From NCBI GenBank assembly GCA_014138095.1, contig JACGXE010000002.1, forward strand, positions 124,001-188,000: a stretch of 64,000 nt of DNA. The letters are read 5' to 3'. The notes below the pieces were generated by a model. That model searched no databases, had not been told where the DNA came from, and saw only the letters and a program-made list of their open reading frames with translations. The translations under genes and the position numbers were made by a program. How positions within the stretch are numbered: the stretch's first letter is position 1; each line of letters begins with the position of its first letter. The DNA comes from Ochrobactrum sp. RH2CCR150. GTDB lineage: Bacteria; Pseudomonadota; Alphaproteobacteria; Rhizobiales; Rhizobiaceae. Below are positions 15,916 through 24,203 of this stretch, piece by piece.

Positions 15916-16848
15916 CTATTTTTGAGATGCGACCTGTGGAGAACTGCCGCTCTCCCAATAAGGTACAGGGCCGTAGAGGTCGGCGAGATAATCTATGAAC
16001 AGGCGCACCTTGGCAGGCAGGAACTGTTTTGACGGATAGACCGCGTGAATGGCCACGTTGCGCGACGCTGTATAGTCGGGCAGCACCTGAACCAGCTTGC
16101 CTGCCGCGAGTTCCGGGCCAATATCCCATGTGGAGCGCTGTGCAATGCCGAGGCCAGCCAGCACGGCTTCACGCACCATCTCGCTGGAATTGGTCTGGAG
16201 CGGGCCGACCGGGCGAATGACGATTGGCCCCTTCGGCCCTTCAAGCCGCCATGGATCATTATTGTGCGGCGCAAGGCAGATATGCGCCTGCAAATCTTCG
16301 ATTGTCTCAGGCGTGCCACGCTCCGCAATGTAACCGGGTGACGCGACGAGCAGGCGACGGACAGGCGCCAGCCTGCGGGCGACAAGGGTCGAATCCGACA
16401 ATTCGCCAATGCGGATCGCCAAATCATAGCCGTCGCCGACAATATCGACCATTTCGTCGGTCAATTGCATATTGACCGTGAGGTCGGCATTGGCGCGCAT
16501 GAAAGGCACCAGATAAGGGGCGATATGCATGCGCCCGAAGGTCGTGGGGGCCGAAATCTTCAGCGTGCCGCGCGCATCGGCGGACCGCCGCGCGACAAAA
16601 GCTTCCGCTTCCTCGATGTTCGACAGAATGGCCAGGACGCGCTCGTGATAGCCCTGACCGGCCTCGGTCAGCGCGATCTGCCGTGTTGTGCGTTGCAGGA
16701 GCCGGGTGCCGAGGCGCTCTTCCAGACGACCAAGACGCTTGGAAACCACCGCGGGGGAAAGGCCGAGATCGCGAGCCGCTGCCGACATGCTGCCGGTTGC
16801 GACAACGCGGGCAAAGATTTCCATATCGGCCAGACTGCTGCTCATCAT
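15916..16848 (-). CDS. LysR-family transcriptional regulator
   Basis: The helix-turn-helix is at the N-terminus (MEIFARVVATGSMSAAARDL, then SPAVVSKRLGRLEERLGTRL), followed by the periplasmic-binding-like effector domain. Length is 310 residues from the double ATG at 16848. Its LQRTTRQIALTEAG segment places it in the large DsdC/AaeR-like group with one-residue-short linkers, without a clear ligand. It is divergent from glcD across about 340 bases that contain a perfect 11-base inverted repeat with T-N11-A geometry (16964-16990). It is therefore a candidate regulator of glcDEF. Confidence 0.9.
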   Translation of the reverse strand: MMSSSLADMEIFARVVATGSMSAAARDLGLSPAVVSKRLGRLEERLGTRLLQRTTRQIALTEAGQGYHERVLAILSNIEEAEAFVARRSADARGTLKISAPTTFGRMHIAPYLVPFMRANADLTVNMQLTDEMVDIVGDGYDLAIRIGELSDSTLVARRLAPVRRLLVASPGYIAERGTPETIEDLQAHICLAPHNNDPWRLEGPKGPIVIRPVGPLQTNSSEMVREAVLAGLGIAQRSTWDIGPELAAGKLVQVLPDYTASRNVAIHAVYPSKQFLPAKVRLFIDYLADLYGPVPYWESGSSPQVASQK

Positions 16849-16963
16849 GATCGCGTGATCCCACTCCAACCGAATTGGCCTGCATTTCAATTGCATCTAG
16901 CCCAGCGATACAAGGCTCCGCAAGCAATTATGCCGCAGCGTGAAAACTGTTATGCGAACGGTG

Positions 16964-16990
16964 CAAGTGGTAAAAATGATTTACCACTTG
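16964..16990. promoter_or_regulatory. LysR-type box between lysR and glcD
   Basis: CAAGTGGTAAA (16964-16974) and TTTACCACTTG (16980-16990) are perfect 11-base arms with a 5-base centre. The core has the T-N11-A pattern of LysR boxes. It lies 197 bases before glcD and 116 bases before the lysR start. Confidence 0.55.
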
Positions 16991-17186
16991 ACGAATATGG
17001 TGCAGGGTGCACTGTGCATGTTAGAGCTATTCCAGAAAAGTTCGGGTCTGTCCATCCAGTCTGGTATGGCGCGAAAACGATGCGTTACGACCGCTCCGGT
17101 TCTCAAGCGAGGATGAAAGCCGGGACGGCATTTGAGGGCTGGCGGCGCCTTGACGAAAAGGCGCCTGACCAGCGGCGGAGGAGCAA

Positions 17187-18683
17187 ATGAGCGGATTGAT
17201 TATGCCGGAGCCGGATGCGTCCGTCATGCAGCGGCGCGGGCAGATCGTGGATGATCTGCGCGGCATCGTACCGGGCGAGGGCGTGGTCGATACCGTCAAT
17301 GCAATGCGGGTGTTCGAGAGCGATGGCCTGACCGCGCATCGCTCACTGCCGCTGGTGGTCGTGCTGCCGGAAACGGTCGATCAGGTCTCTCAGGTTCTGC
17401 GTTACTGTCACGAGAACGGGATTCGCGTTGTGCCACGCGGCGCGGGCACATCGCTGTCCGGCGGTTCGATGCCCTTGCAGGATGCGGTGCTGCTCGGCAT
17501 GTCCCGCTTCAATCGTATTCTCGAAATCGATTATCCGAACCGCGTTGCCGTGGTGCAGCCGGGCGTCACCAATCTGGGCATTACCAAAGCCGTCGAGCAT
17601 GAGGGCTTTTATTATGCGCCCGATCCGTCGTCGCAGATTGCCTGTTCCATCGGCGGCAATGTCGCTGAAAATGCAGGTGGCGTGCATTGCCTCAAATACG
17701 GCCTCACCGCCAATAATGTTCTGGGCATCGAAATGGTGCTGATCACCGGCGAGGTTTTGCGCCTCGGCGGCAAGCATCTCGACAGTGAGGGCTATGATCT
17801 TCTGGGGCTGATGACCGGTTCGGAAGGCCTGCTCGGCGTGGTGACGGAAATCACGGTGCGCATCTTGCAAAAGCCGGAAACGGCGCGCGCCGTCATGGTC
17901 GGCTTTCCATCCAGCGAACAGGCTGGCCAGTGCGTGGCCGATATTATTGGCGCAGGCATTATTCCCGGCGGCATGGAAATGATGGACCGGCCAGCCATCA
18001 AGGCGGCAGAAGATTTTGTCCGCGTCGGCTATCCGCTTGATGTGGAAGCGCTTCTGATCGTCGAACTCGACGGTCCGCCAGTGGAGGTCGATCACCTGAT
18101 CGGACGCGTCGAAGCATTGGCGCTGCGCAACGGCTCCACGACCTGCATTCTGTCGCAGTCGGAAGAGCAGCGTCTCGCTTTCTGGGCTGGGCGCAAGGCG
18201 GCTTTCCCGGCGGTGGGACGTATTTCGCCGGATTATCTGTGTATGGATGGCACCATTCCGCGCAAGGAGCTGCCGCGTGTGCTGTCAGGCATGCGCGACC
18301 TGTCCGAAAAATACGGATTGCGGGTGGCCAATGTGTTTCATGCGGGCGATGGCAATCTGCATCCGCTGATCCTCTATGATGCGAATATTCCAGGTGAACT
18401 GGAAGCTGCCGAGAACTTCGGCGCGGATATTTTGCGGCTCTGCGTGAAAGTTGGCGGTGTTCTCACCGGCGAGCATGGCGTCGGCATCGAAAAGCGCGAT
18501 CTGATGCCGGAAATGTTCAACGACATCGATCTCGACCAGCAGATGCGCGTCAAATGTGCTTTCGATGCCAAGCATCTGCTCAATCCCGGCAAGGTGTTTC
18601 CGCAATTGCGCCGCTGCGCCGAGCTCGGCCGCATGCATGTGCATCGTGGCGAACTGGCCCACCCGGATATTCCCCGATTCTGA
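17187..18683 (+). CDS. glcD: glycolate oxidase FAD subunit GlcD
   Basis: This FAD subunit of the membrane-associated glycolate (or D-2-hydroxyacid) dehydrogenase passes electrons to the iron-sulfur subunit. It is 498 residues long. The FAD-binding PCMH domain shows VVPRGAGTSLSGG and PDPSSQIACSIGGNVAENAG. The C-terminal FAD oxidase domain contains NVFHAGDGNLHPLIL and GEHGVGIEKRDLM. A GGAGGA ribosome site precedes ATG 17187. It is the first gene of glcDEF, with glcE starting 15 bases after its stop. It is probably controlled by the divergent LysR or the nearby GntR protein. Confidence 0.95.
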   Translation: MSGLIMPEPDASVMQRRGQIVDDLRGIVPGEGVVDTVNAMRVFESDGLTAHRSLPLVVVLPETVDQVSQVLRYCHENGIRVVPRGAGTSLSGGSMPLQDAVLLGMSRFNRILEIDYPNRVAVVQPGVTNLGITKAVEHEGFYYAPDPSSQIACSIGGNVAENAGGVHCLKYGLTANNVLGIEMVLITGEVLRLGGKHLDSEGYDLLGLMTGSEGLLGVVTEITVRILQKPETARAVMVGFPSSEQAGQCVADIIGAGIIPGGMEMMDRPAIKAAEDFVRVGYPLDVEALLIVELDGPPVEVDHLIGRVEALALRNGSTTCILSQSEEQRLAFWAGRKAAFPAVGRISPDYLCMDGTIPRKELPRVLSGMRDLSEKYGLRVANVFHAGDGNLHPLILYDANIPGELEAAENFGADILRLCVKVGGVLTGEHGVGIEKRDLMPEMFNDIDLDQQMRVKCAFDAKHLLNPGKVFPQLRRCAELGRMHVHRGELAHPDIPRF

Positions 18684-18698
18684 ATTGTGGTTTTGATC

Positions 18699-19931
18699 AT
18701 GAGCGATGCAAATATTCTAAAGCCGCAGGATGAAGCGGGCGTTCTGGATGCGGTGCAGGATGCGCTGGCCAGCTCCACCCCGCTGGAAATCATCGGCCAT
18801 GGCTCCAAGCGCGGTATCGGACACAGGGTCGATGCGGGCCGCGTGCTCGACGTGTCGCGGCTTTCGGGCGTGACATTGTATGAGCCAGACGAGTTGGTGC
18901 TTTCGGCAAAGGCCGGAACGCCGATGGTCGAGATCGAAAAACTTCTGGCTGACAACAATCAGTGTTTTCACTTCGAGCCGATGGATTACGGCCCGCTGCT
19001 GTCGGGCGAGGCTGGTCGCGGCACGATCGGCGGTGCGCTTGCCGCCAATCTGTCTGGGCCGCGCCGCCTCAAGGCGGGCGCTGCGCGTGACCATGTGCTT
19101 GGCGTGCGCGTTGTGTCGGGGCGGGGCGAATTGTTCAAATCCGGCGGTCGCGTGGTCAAGAACGTGACGGGTTATGACTTGTCCAAGGGCATGGCCAATT
19201 CCTGGGGCACGCTGGGCGTCGCCACAGAGGTGACGTTCAAGGTTCTGCCAAAGCCGGAAACGGCAGCCACGCTCGTCGTGCGCGGGCTGACCGATGAACA
19301 GGCGGCGTGCGTCATGGCCATGGCGATGGGTTCGCGCGAGGAGGTCGCTTCCGCAGCACATCTGCCGCCGACAGTTGCCAATCGCTTCCTTGATGGAAAG
19401 CTTGGCTGGGAAGCGGCGACCGTGTTGCGGCTTGAAGGTTTCGCGCCTTCGGTCGAGCATCGCAGCCGCCAGTTGCAGGCGCTGCTCCTCCAATCCGGCG
19501 CGGTGGAAGCTTTGGACGGGGCGCAGTCGCAGCAGCTTTGGCGCGAAGTGCGCGATGTGCTGCCTTATGCCAATGCGGGCGACAATCGCGCTGTCTGGCG
19601 CGTTTCAATGACGCCGATGCAAGGCTGGCAGATGGTGGACGAATTCCGCCGTCATGCGGGCGTCGACGCCTATTACGACTGGCAGGGTGGCTTGATCTGG
19701 ATGCGGATGGAAGCCGATCCGGAAGCGCAGATCTTGCGCAAACTCATTGCCAGATATGGTGGCGGTCACGCGACGCTGGTGCGCGCGCCGGAGACGGTCC
19801 GTGCTGGCATTGATGTGTTCGAACCGCAGCCAGCAGCCCTTACGGCCTTGTCGCAGCGGTTGAAGCAGCAATTCGATCCGGAAAATATTCTCAATCCGGG
19901 CCGTATGCATTCTCATCAGGTTGGAGCGTGA
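18699..19931 (+). CDS. glcE: glycolate oxidase subunit GlcE
   Basis: This is the second FAD-domain subunit of glycolate oxidase. The 410-residue chain has a PCMH-type half (IIGHGSKRGIG, GEAGRGTIGGALAANLSGPR, SGGRVVKNVTGYDLSKG) but a shortened C-terminal half compared with GlcD, as expected. ATG 18699 is preferred over a GTG at 18687. It lies between glcD and glcF with very short gaps, so the three are one operon. Confidence 0.95.
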   Translation: MSDANILKPQDEAGVLDAVQDALASSTPLEIIGHGSKRGIGHRVDAGRVLDVSRLSGVTLYEPDELVLSAKAGTPMVEIEKLLADNNQCFHFEPMDYGPLLSGEAGRGTIGGALAANLSGPRRLKAGAARDHVLGVRVVSGRGELFKSGGRVVKNVTGYDLSKGMANSWGTLGVATEVTFKVLPKPETAATLVVRGLTDEQAACVMAMAMGSREEVASAAHLPPTVANRFLDGKLGWEAATVLRLEGFAPSVEHRSRQLQALLLQSGAVEALDGAQSQQLWREVRDVLPYANAGDNRAVWRVSMTPMQGWQMVDEFRRHAGVDAYYDWQGGLIWMRMEADPEAQILRKLIARYGGGHATLVRAPETVRAGIDVFEPQPAALTALSQRLKQQFDPENILNPGRMHSHQVGA

Positions 19932-19935
19932 CACG

Positions 19936-21246
19936 ATGCAAACTCATTTCAGCCCCGACCAGCTGCGCGATCCTGGTGTTCAGGAATCGGAAAAGATTCT
20001 GCGCAAATGCGTGCATTGCGGCTTCTGCACGGCCACATGCCCGACCTATGTGACGCTTGGCAATGAACTCGACAGTCCGCGCGGGCGCATTTATCTGATC
20101 AAGGACATGTTGGAAAACGGCCGTCCGGCGGATGAGGAAGTCGTGCGCCATGTCGACCGCTGCCTGTCGTGCCTCTCCTGCATGACGACCTGTCCTTCGG
20201 GCGTCAATTACATGCATCTGGTCGATCATGCTCGCGCGCATATCGAGAAAACCTACAAGCGCCCCTTCATGAACCGCTTCCTGCGCGGTGTACTGACGCA
20301 GGTTCTGCCCTATCCGGGCCGGTTCCGTGCGGCGCTGAAGCTGGCGAAACTGGGCAAGCCGTTTGCGCCGCTTTTGCGCAAGAGCGATGCCCTGAAACCC
20401 ATGGCGGCGATGCTTGATCTCGCACCGCAAAGCCTGCCAGCGGCGGTTCCTATCGAAACCGTCAGCGCCGCCAAGGGCGAAAAGCGCGGTCGCGTGGCAA
20501 TTCTCAACGGCTGTGCGCAGCCTGTGCTCAATCCGGGTATCAATGCCGCCACGTTGCGGCTTTTGAACCGCTTCGGCATCGAAGTGGTGACGCCGAAGGG
20601 CGAAGGCTGCTGCGGTTCGCTGGTTCACCATATGGGCCGTGAAGAGCAGGCGCTTGAACAGGCGCGGCACAATGTCGATGTCTGGACGCGCGAGATTGAG
20701 GCGGGCGGTCTCGATGCGATCATCGTCACGGCGTCCGGCTGCGGTACCACGATCAAGGATTATGGTTACATGTTGCGGCTTGATCCGGCCTATCAGGACA
20801 AGGCTGCGCGGGTTTCGGCACTGGCAAAGGATATCACTGAGTATCTGGTCGGCATCGACTTGCCGGAACCCGATGCGCCGCAGGCGCTGACGGTCGCCTA
20901 CCATTCGGCCTGCTCGATGCAGCATGGGCAAAAAATCGTGCGACAGCCGAAAGACCTGCTCTCCAGGGCGGGCTTTACGGTAAAGGAACCGCTGGAAGGG
21001 CACCTCTGCTGCGGATCGGCTGGTACCTATAACATCATGCAGCCGGAGATTGCCGTCAAGCTGCGCGATCGCAAGGTGAAGAATATCGAGGCAACTGGCG
21101 CCGCCCTTATCGCAACGGGCAATATCGGTTGCATGACGCAGATTGCCACCGGCAGCAAACTGCCGATTGTTCATACGGTGGAGCTGATCGACTGGGCCTA
21201 TGGCGGGCCAAAGCCAGTTGCGCTCTCAAGCTCCCGCCTTCACTGA
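19936..21246 (+). CDS. glcF: glycolate oxidase iron-sulfur subunit GlcF
   Basis: This subunit moves electrons from the FAD subunits toward quinone. Two 4Fe-4S motifs are plain, CVHCGFCTATCPT (about residue 25) and CLSCLSCMTTCPSG (about 76). Two cysteine-rich CCG domains follow (GEGCCGSLVHHMG and EGHLCCGSAGTYN). Length is 436 residues from ATG 19936. The gene starts 4 bases after glcE. Its 3' end overlaps the convergent Lrp gene by 21 bases. Confidence 0.95.
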   Translation: MQTHFSPDQLRDPGVQESEKILRKCVHCGFCTATCPTYVTLGNELDSPRGRIYLIKDMLENGRPADEEVVRHVDRCLSCLSCMTTCPSGVNYMHLVDHARAHIEKTYKRPFMNRFLRGVLTQVLPYPGRFRAALKLAKLGKPFAPLLRKSDALKPMAAMLDLAPQSLPAAVPIETVSAAKGEKRGRVAILNGCAQPVLNPGINAATLRLLNRFGIEVVTPKGEGCCGSLVHHMGREEQALEQARHNVDVWTREIEAGGLDAIIVTASGCGTTIKDYGYMLRLDPAYQDKAARVSALAKDITEYLVGIDLPEPDAPQALTVAYHSACSMQHGQKIVRQPKDLLSRAGFTVKEPLEGHLCCGSAGTYNIMQPEIAVKLRDRKVKNIEATGAALIATGNIGCMTQIATGSKLPIVHTVELIDWAYGGPKPVALSSSRLH

Positions 21247-21717
21247 CGCGGCATAGTGCAACGGAAAGCCCTTGAAGCTTTTCGTTTCCTTCAAAACGAA
21301 GGTCGTCTGCATTTCCTTGATACGGGGCAGGCGGCGTAGGGTGGACATGGCGAAATCGGCATATGTGTCGAGATCGCGTGAGACCACCTGAAGCAGAAAG
21401 TCGGCATCGCCTGCAATGCTGTAGCAGGTGATCACGTCGTCGAGCCCCATCAGCTCGGCGGCAAATTGCTCCGCCTCCAATTCGCTGTGACTGTCGATCT
21501 TGATCCGCACGAAAGCCATGACGCCAAGGCCGATTGCCTTGCGATTGAGGTTAGCGCGATAGCCGTCGATCACACCATCTTCTTCCAGCTTGCGCATCTT
21601 GCGCCAGCTTGGCGAGGTGGACATGCCGACCTGATCGGCCAGCGCCTGATTGGTCAGGCGACCGTCTTCCTGCAAAGCTTCGAGAATGCGAATATCGGAG
21701 GGTTCCAGCGCGCTCAT
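21226..21717 (-). CDS. Lrp/AsnC-family transcriptional regulator
   Basis: The helix-turn-helix is at residues 6-50 (DIRILEALQEDGRLTNQALA, MSTSPSWRKMRKLEEDGVI), followed by the RAM ligand domain (VITCYSIAGDADFLLQVVSRD). Length is 163 residues, normal. Lrp proteins form octamers and respond to amino acids. It converges on glcF with a 21-base overlap and is divergent from a DUF2000 gene, so it likely regulates that gene and itself through the repeat at 21746-21758. Confidence 0.92.
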   Translation of the reverse strand: MSALEPSDIRILEALQEDGRLTNQALADQVGMSTSPSWRKMRKLEEDGVIDGYRANLNRKAIGLGVMAFVRIKIDSHSELEAEQFAAELMGLDDVITCYSIAGDADFLLQVVSRDLDTYADFAMSTLRRLPRIKEMQTTFVLKETKSFKGFPLHYAASVKAGA

Positions 21718-21745
21718 AAAAACTACCTGATTGATGTTAATATGG

Positions 21746-21758
21746 GGTAGAATCTACC
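21746..21758. promoter_or_regulatory. inverted repeat in the lrp/DUF2000 divergent promoter
   Basis: GGTAGA-A-TCTACC is a 13-base symmetric site, with further CTACC/GGTA half-sites at 21723-21727 and 21777-21780. Several phased half-sites suit an Lrp-type octamer. Confidence 0.5.
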
Positions 21759-21849
21759 TTATTATGACAATAGTGAGGTAAGAAAGGCAGGATCGCCCAG
21801 AGGATGCGGTGTATTTCTCACCGAGAAACACTGAAACTCTGGAGCCACC

Positions 21850-22266
21850 ATGCAGGAAGATCTGCGTCTCGCCGTTATCGTCAACCCTGATCTGGCCCAA
21901 GGCCTGCTGGCAAACACGGTCGCGGCCATCTCGATTGGACTTGGCGCACGACTGCCTCAAGTCGCGGCGCGGCAGTTGGTTGATCGCTTAGGCGTCGCCA
22001 TCGATATCAGCTCGGACCGGCCCGTGCCGATCCTGCAAGCAGACGCGGAAACGATCCGGGCGATCCTGTTGAAAGCGGCGGCACATGAAGACAGGGAAGC
22101 GGTTGTCGCCTTTCCGGCCTTCGCGCGGGCAATGCATGTCTATGCGGAATATGAAACCACGTTTCCGAACCGCGATCTTGCCGCCGAGGTCATTGATGGT
22201 GTGGGGATCGCCGGTCCCGCCAAATGGGTCCGCTCATTGACCGGCAGCCTGAAGCTGCTGCGATAA
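21850..22266 (+). CDS. DUF2000 family protein
   Basis: This 138-residue soluble protein begins MQEDLRLAVIVNPDLAQGLL and has the pattern of DUF2000 proteins (NTVAAISIGLGARLPQ, AYAEYETTF-like HVYAEYETTFPNRD). Its fold resembles peptidyl-tRNA hydrolase 2-like proteins by family description, but the function is not established. It is divergent from an Lrp-type gene, a pairing that suggests amino-acid-responsive control. A terminator follows directly. Confidence 0.85.
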   Translation: MQEDLRLAVIVNPDLAQGLLANTVAAISIGLGARLPQVAARQLVDRLGVAIDISSDRPVPILQADAETIRAILLKAAAHEDREAVVAFPAFARAMHVYAEYETTFPNRDLAAEVIDGVGIAGPAKWVRSLTGSLKLLR

Positions 22267-22294
22267 AAAAAGCCGGGCGATTGCCCGGCCTTTT
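22265..22294. terminator. bidirectional terminator between DUF2000 and aldo/keto reductase
   Basis: GCCGGGC (22272-22278) pairs with GCCCGGC (22283-22289) over a GATT loop, with an A run before and a T run after. It serves both convergent genes. Confidence 0.9.
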
Positions 22295-22310
22295 GTTCAT
22301 GTGTTTTGGA

Positions 22311-23141
22311 TTAGCCCGCCGAGAATGTCGCCGGGTTGGGGCCGATGCGGCCATCGGTCTTGTCCAGCTTGGTAATGGCATCGTGATCGGTGCCATTGAG
22401 GCTGAAATCGAAAACCTCGAAATTTTCCTTGATACGGGCAGGCGTGACCGACTTCGGGATGACGATATTGCCGGTCTCGATGTGCCAGCGCAGGATGACC
22501 TGTGCAACGGATTTGCCGTGCTTGGCGGCAATCGCCTTTAGCTTCTCGTCTTCCAGAATCTTGCCTTGTCCAAGCGGGCTCCAGGCTTCGGTGGCGATGT
22601 CGTGCTTGCCATGGAACAGGCGCAGCTCGTCCTGCTGGAACTGCGGATGCAGCTCGATCTGGTTTAGAACCGGCGTCACGCCGCTTTCCTTGATCACGCG
22701 TTCAAGGTCGGCTGTGCGGAAGTTCGACACGCCGATAGACTTCACGAGGCCTTCTTCCTTCAGCTTGATGAAGGCGCGCCAGGTTTCCATGAACAGGTCT
22801 TTTGACGGCATCGGCCAATGGATCAGATACAGATCGACATAATCCGTGCCGAGCTTTTTCAGGCTGGTCGCAAAGGCTTTTAGCGTCGATTCATAGCCCT
22901 GATCGCTGTTCCAGAGTTTGGTCGTCAGGAAGATGTCGCCGCGTGCAATGCCCGAATTGTTGATGGCTTTGCCCACGCCTTCTTCATTGCCATAGATGGC
23001 GGCGGTGTCGATGTGCCGGTAGCCCGCTTTCAGCGCCTCGCTGACGGCTGTAACCGCTTCATCATTGCCCACCTGCCAGACACCGTAACCGAGCTGCGGA
23101 ATATGGTTGCCGTCGTTCAGTTTTACGGTCGGTACGGTCAT
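22311..23141 (-). CDS. aldo/keto reductase (2,5-diketo-D-gluconate reductase type)
   Basis: This NADPH-dependent TIM-barrel reductase of 276 residues carries the three family signatures: GYRHIDTAAIYGNEEGVGKA near residue 40, the strand DLYLIHWPMPS near 105, and IVIPKSVTPARIKENFEVF near 230 for NADPH binding. The catalytic tyrosine (AAIYGNE) and lysine (TTKLWNSD) are present. Substrates of such enzymes range from keto-sugars to methylglyoxal, and none can be singled out. A 10-base inverted repeat (23163-23203) lies just upstream. Confidence 0.92.
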   Translation of the reverse strand: MTVPTVKLNDGNHIPQLGYGVWQVGNDEAVTAVSEALKAGYRHIDTAAIYGNEEGVGKAINNSGIARGDIFLTTKLWNSDQGYESTLKAFATSLKKLGTDYVDLYLIHWPMPSKDLFMETWRAFIKLKEEGLVKSIGVSNFRTADLERVIKESGVTPVLNQIELHPQFQQDELRLFHGKHDIATEAWSPLGQGKILEDEKLKAIAAKHGKSVAQVILRWHIETGNIVIPKSVTPARIKENFEVFDFSLNGTDHDAITKLDKTDGRIGPNPATFSAG

Positions 23142-23162
23142 GATCTATCCTTTCCCTCCATC

Positions 23163-23203
23163 CAAATGCGACACCGGTTCATATTCCGATACAGTCGCAT
23201 TTG
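23163..23203. repeat. inverted repeat upstream of the aldo/keto reductase
   Basis: CAAATGCGAC (23163-23172) and GTCGCATTTG (23194-23203) are perfect 10-base arms around 21 bases, followed by a GCCGCC/GGCGGC hairpin (about 23206-23221). It may be an operator, a leader structure or a short interspersed repeat. Confidence 0.5.
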
Positions 23204-23372
23204 TGGCCGCCCTCTGGCGGCGCCGTCCATGTTTTTTCAAATCATCACTCAAATCATCATTGGCAGCATATGGGTGTTCGCGGGAAAAGCAAAAGCCTTT
23301 TCAGGTTGTTTTTGGGCCTGTGACAGATTGATTTCATCAAAAAATCCAATGTTTCAGTATTATGAATGTAAA

Positions 23373-23400
23373 AAAGCCGCCCTGCAGAGAGAGCGGCTTT
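23373..23400 (-). terminator. terminator of the second L,D-transpeptidase gene
   Basis: AAAGCCGC (23373-23380) pairs with GCGGCTTT (23393-23400). On the minus strand it is followed by TTTACATTC. Confidence 0.8.
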
Positions 23401-23429
23401 GTTTGACTATAAAACTGTTCCGGAACGGA

Positions 23430-24203
23430 TCAGCGAACCACGACGCGTGTGCCAATGGGAACGCGTTCATAGAGATCGGTCACGTCCTCGTTGCGCATAC
23501 GGATACAACCCGACGACATAGCCTTGCCGATGGTCCATGGCTGGTTGGTGCCATGAATGCGATAAAGCGTCGAACCGAGATAAAGGGCGCGTGCGCCAAG
23601 CGGATTGTTAACGCCGCCATCCATGCGCGCAGGCAGAATGCGCCCCTTGCGACGCTCGCGGGCAATCATTTCCTTGGGCGGCGTCCAGGTCGGCCATTCG
23701 GCCTTGCGGCTGATGTGCTGTGAACCTTTCCAGCTGAAACCCTGCTTGCCCACGCCGACGCCGTAACGCATGGCCCGGCCGTCGGACTGGACGAGATAAA
23801 GAAAGCGCTTGCTGGTATCAATCACGATGGTGCCGGACTTTTCGCTGCCGGAATAGGAAACACTCTGCGGCAGATAGATCGGGTCGATCTGATGTTTGCT
23901 CGGCGCGGTGGCTGGATTGCTTGCCGGGCGCTGGTAGGAAACCTGACGATAATTCGGCTTCGACTTCTGCTTTTGTTTGACGGTGGTGCGGCGCACTGGC
24001 TGCTGGACTGTCCCCTCCGGCATCTGGCGCATGCGCGCCGGCTGACCGTGCAACTGCGCTACCCATGGTGCGGAAAGGTCGGGGCTGACGGCCACCGGCG
24101 GCAGGGTCGCGTAACGGTCATTGGCAAAAGCCATGCCGGTGCTGACGATGGAAACAGCAATCGCTGCAAGCGATCCGATCAAAAGAAGATGACGTGGTTG
24201 CAT
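23430..24203 (-). CDS. L,D-transpeptidase (YkuD), secreted
   Basis: The 257-residue protein has an N-terminal signal (LLLIGSLAAIAVSIVSTGMA, cleavage near AFA-N), a basic low-complexity linker (TTVKQKQKSKPNYRQ) and a C-terminal YkuD domain with RIHGTNQPW and the cysteine motif SSGCIRMRNEDV. It should cross-link or modify peptidoglycan. Its core closely resembles the lipoprotein enzyme at 5653-6402 (GRAMRYGVGVGKQGFSWKG here), so the two are paralogues with different anchoring. An inverted repeat at 24285-24307 lies upstream. Confidence 0.92.
   Translation of the reverse strand: MQPRHLLLIGSLAAIAVSIVSTGMAFANDRYATLPPVAVSPDLSAPWVAQLHGQPARMRQMPEGTVQQPVRRTTVKQKQKSKPNYRQVSYQRPASNPATAPSKHQIDPIYLPQSVSYSGSEKSGTIVIDTSKRFLYLVQSDGRAMRYGVGVGKQGFSWKGSQHISRKAEWPTWTPPKEMIARERRKGRILPARMDGGVNNPLGARALYLGSTLYRIHGTNQPWTIGKAMSSGCIRMRNEDVTDLYERVPIGTRVVVR

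Noticed and set aside
19891..21174. 427-codon minus-strand ORF opposite glcF
   Set aside because: Antisense shadow; GlcF on the plus strand has both 4Fe-4S motifs.
23328..23340. TTGAT-TTC-ATCAA, similar to an FNR box
   Set aside because: The spacer is 3 bases, not 4, and the site lies downstream of, not before, the nearest start codons.
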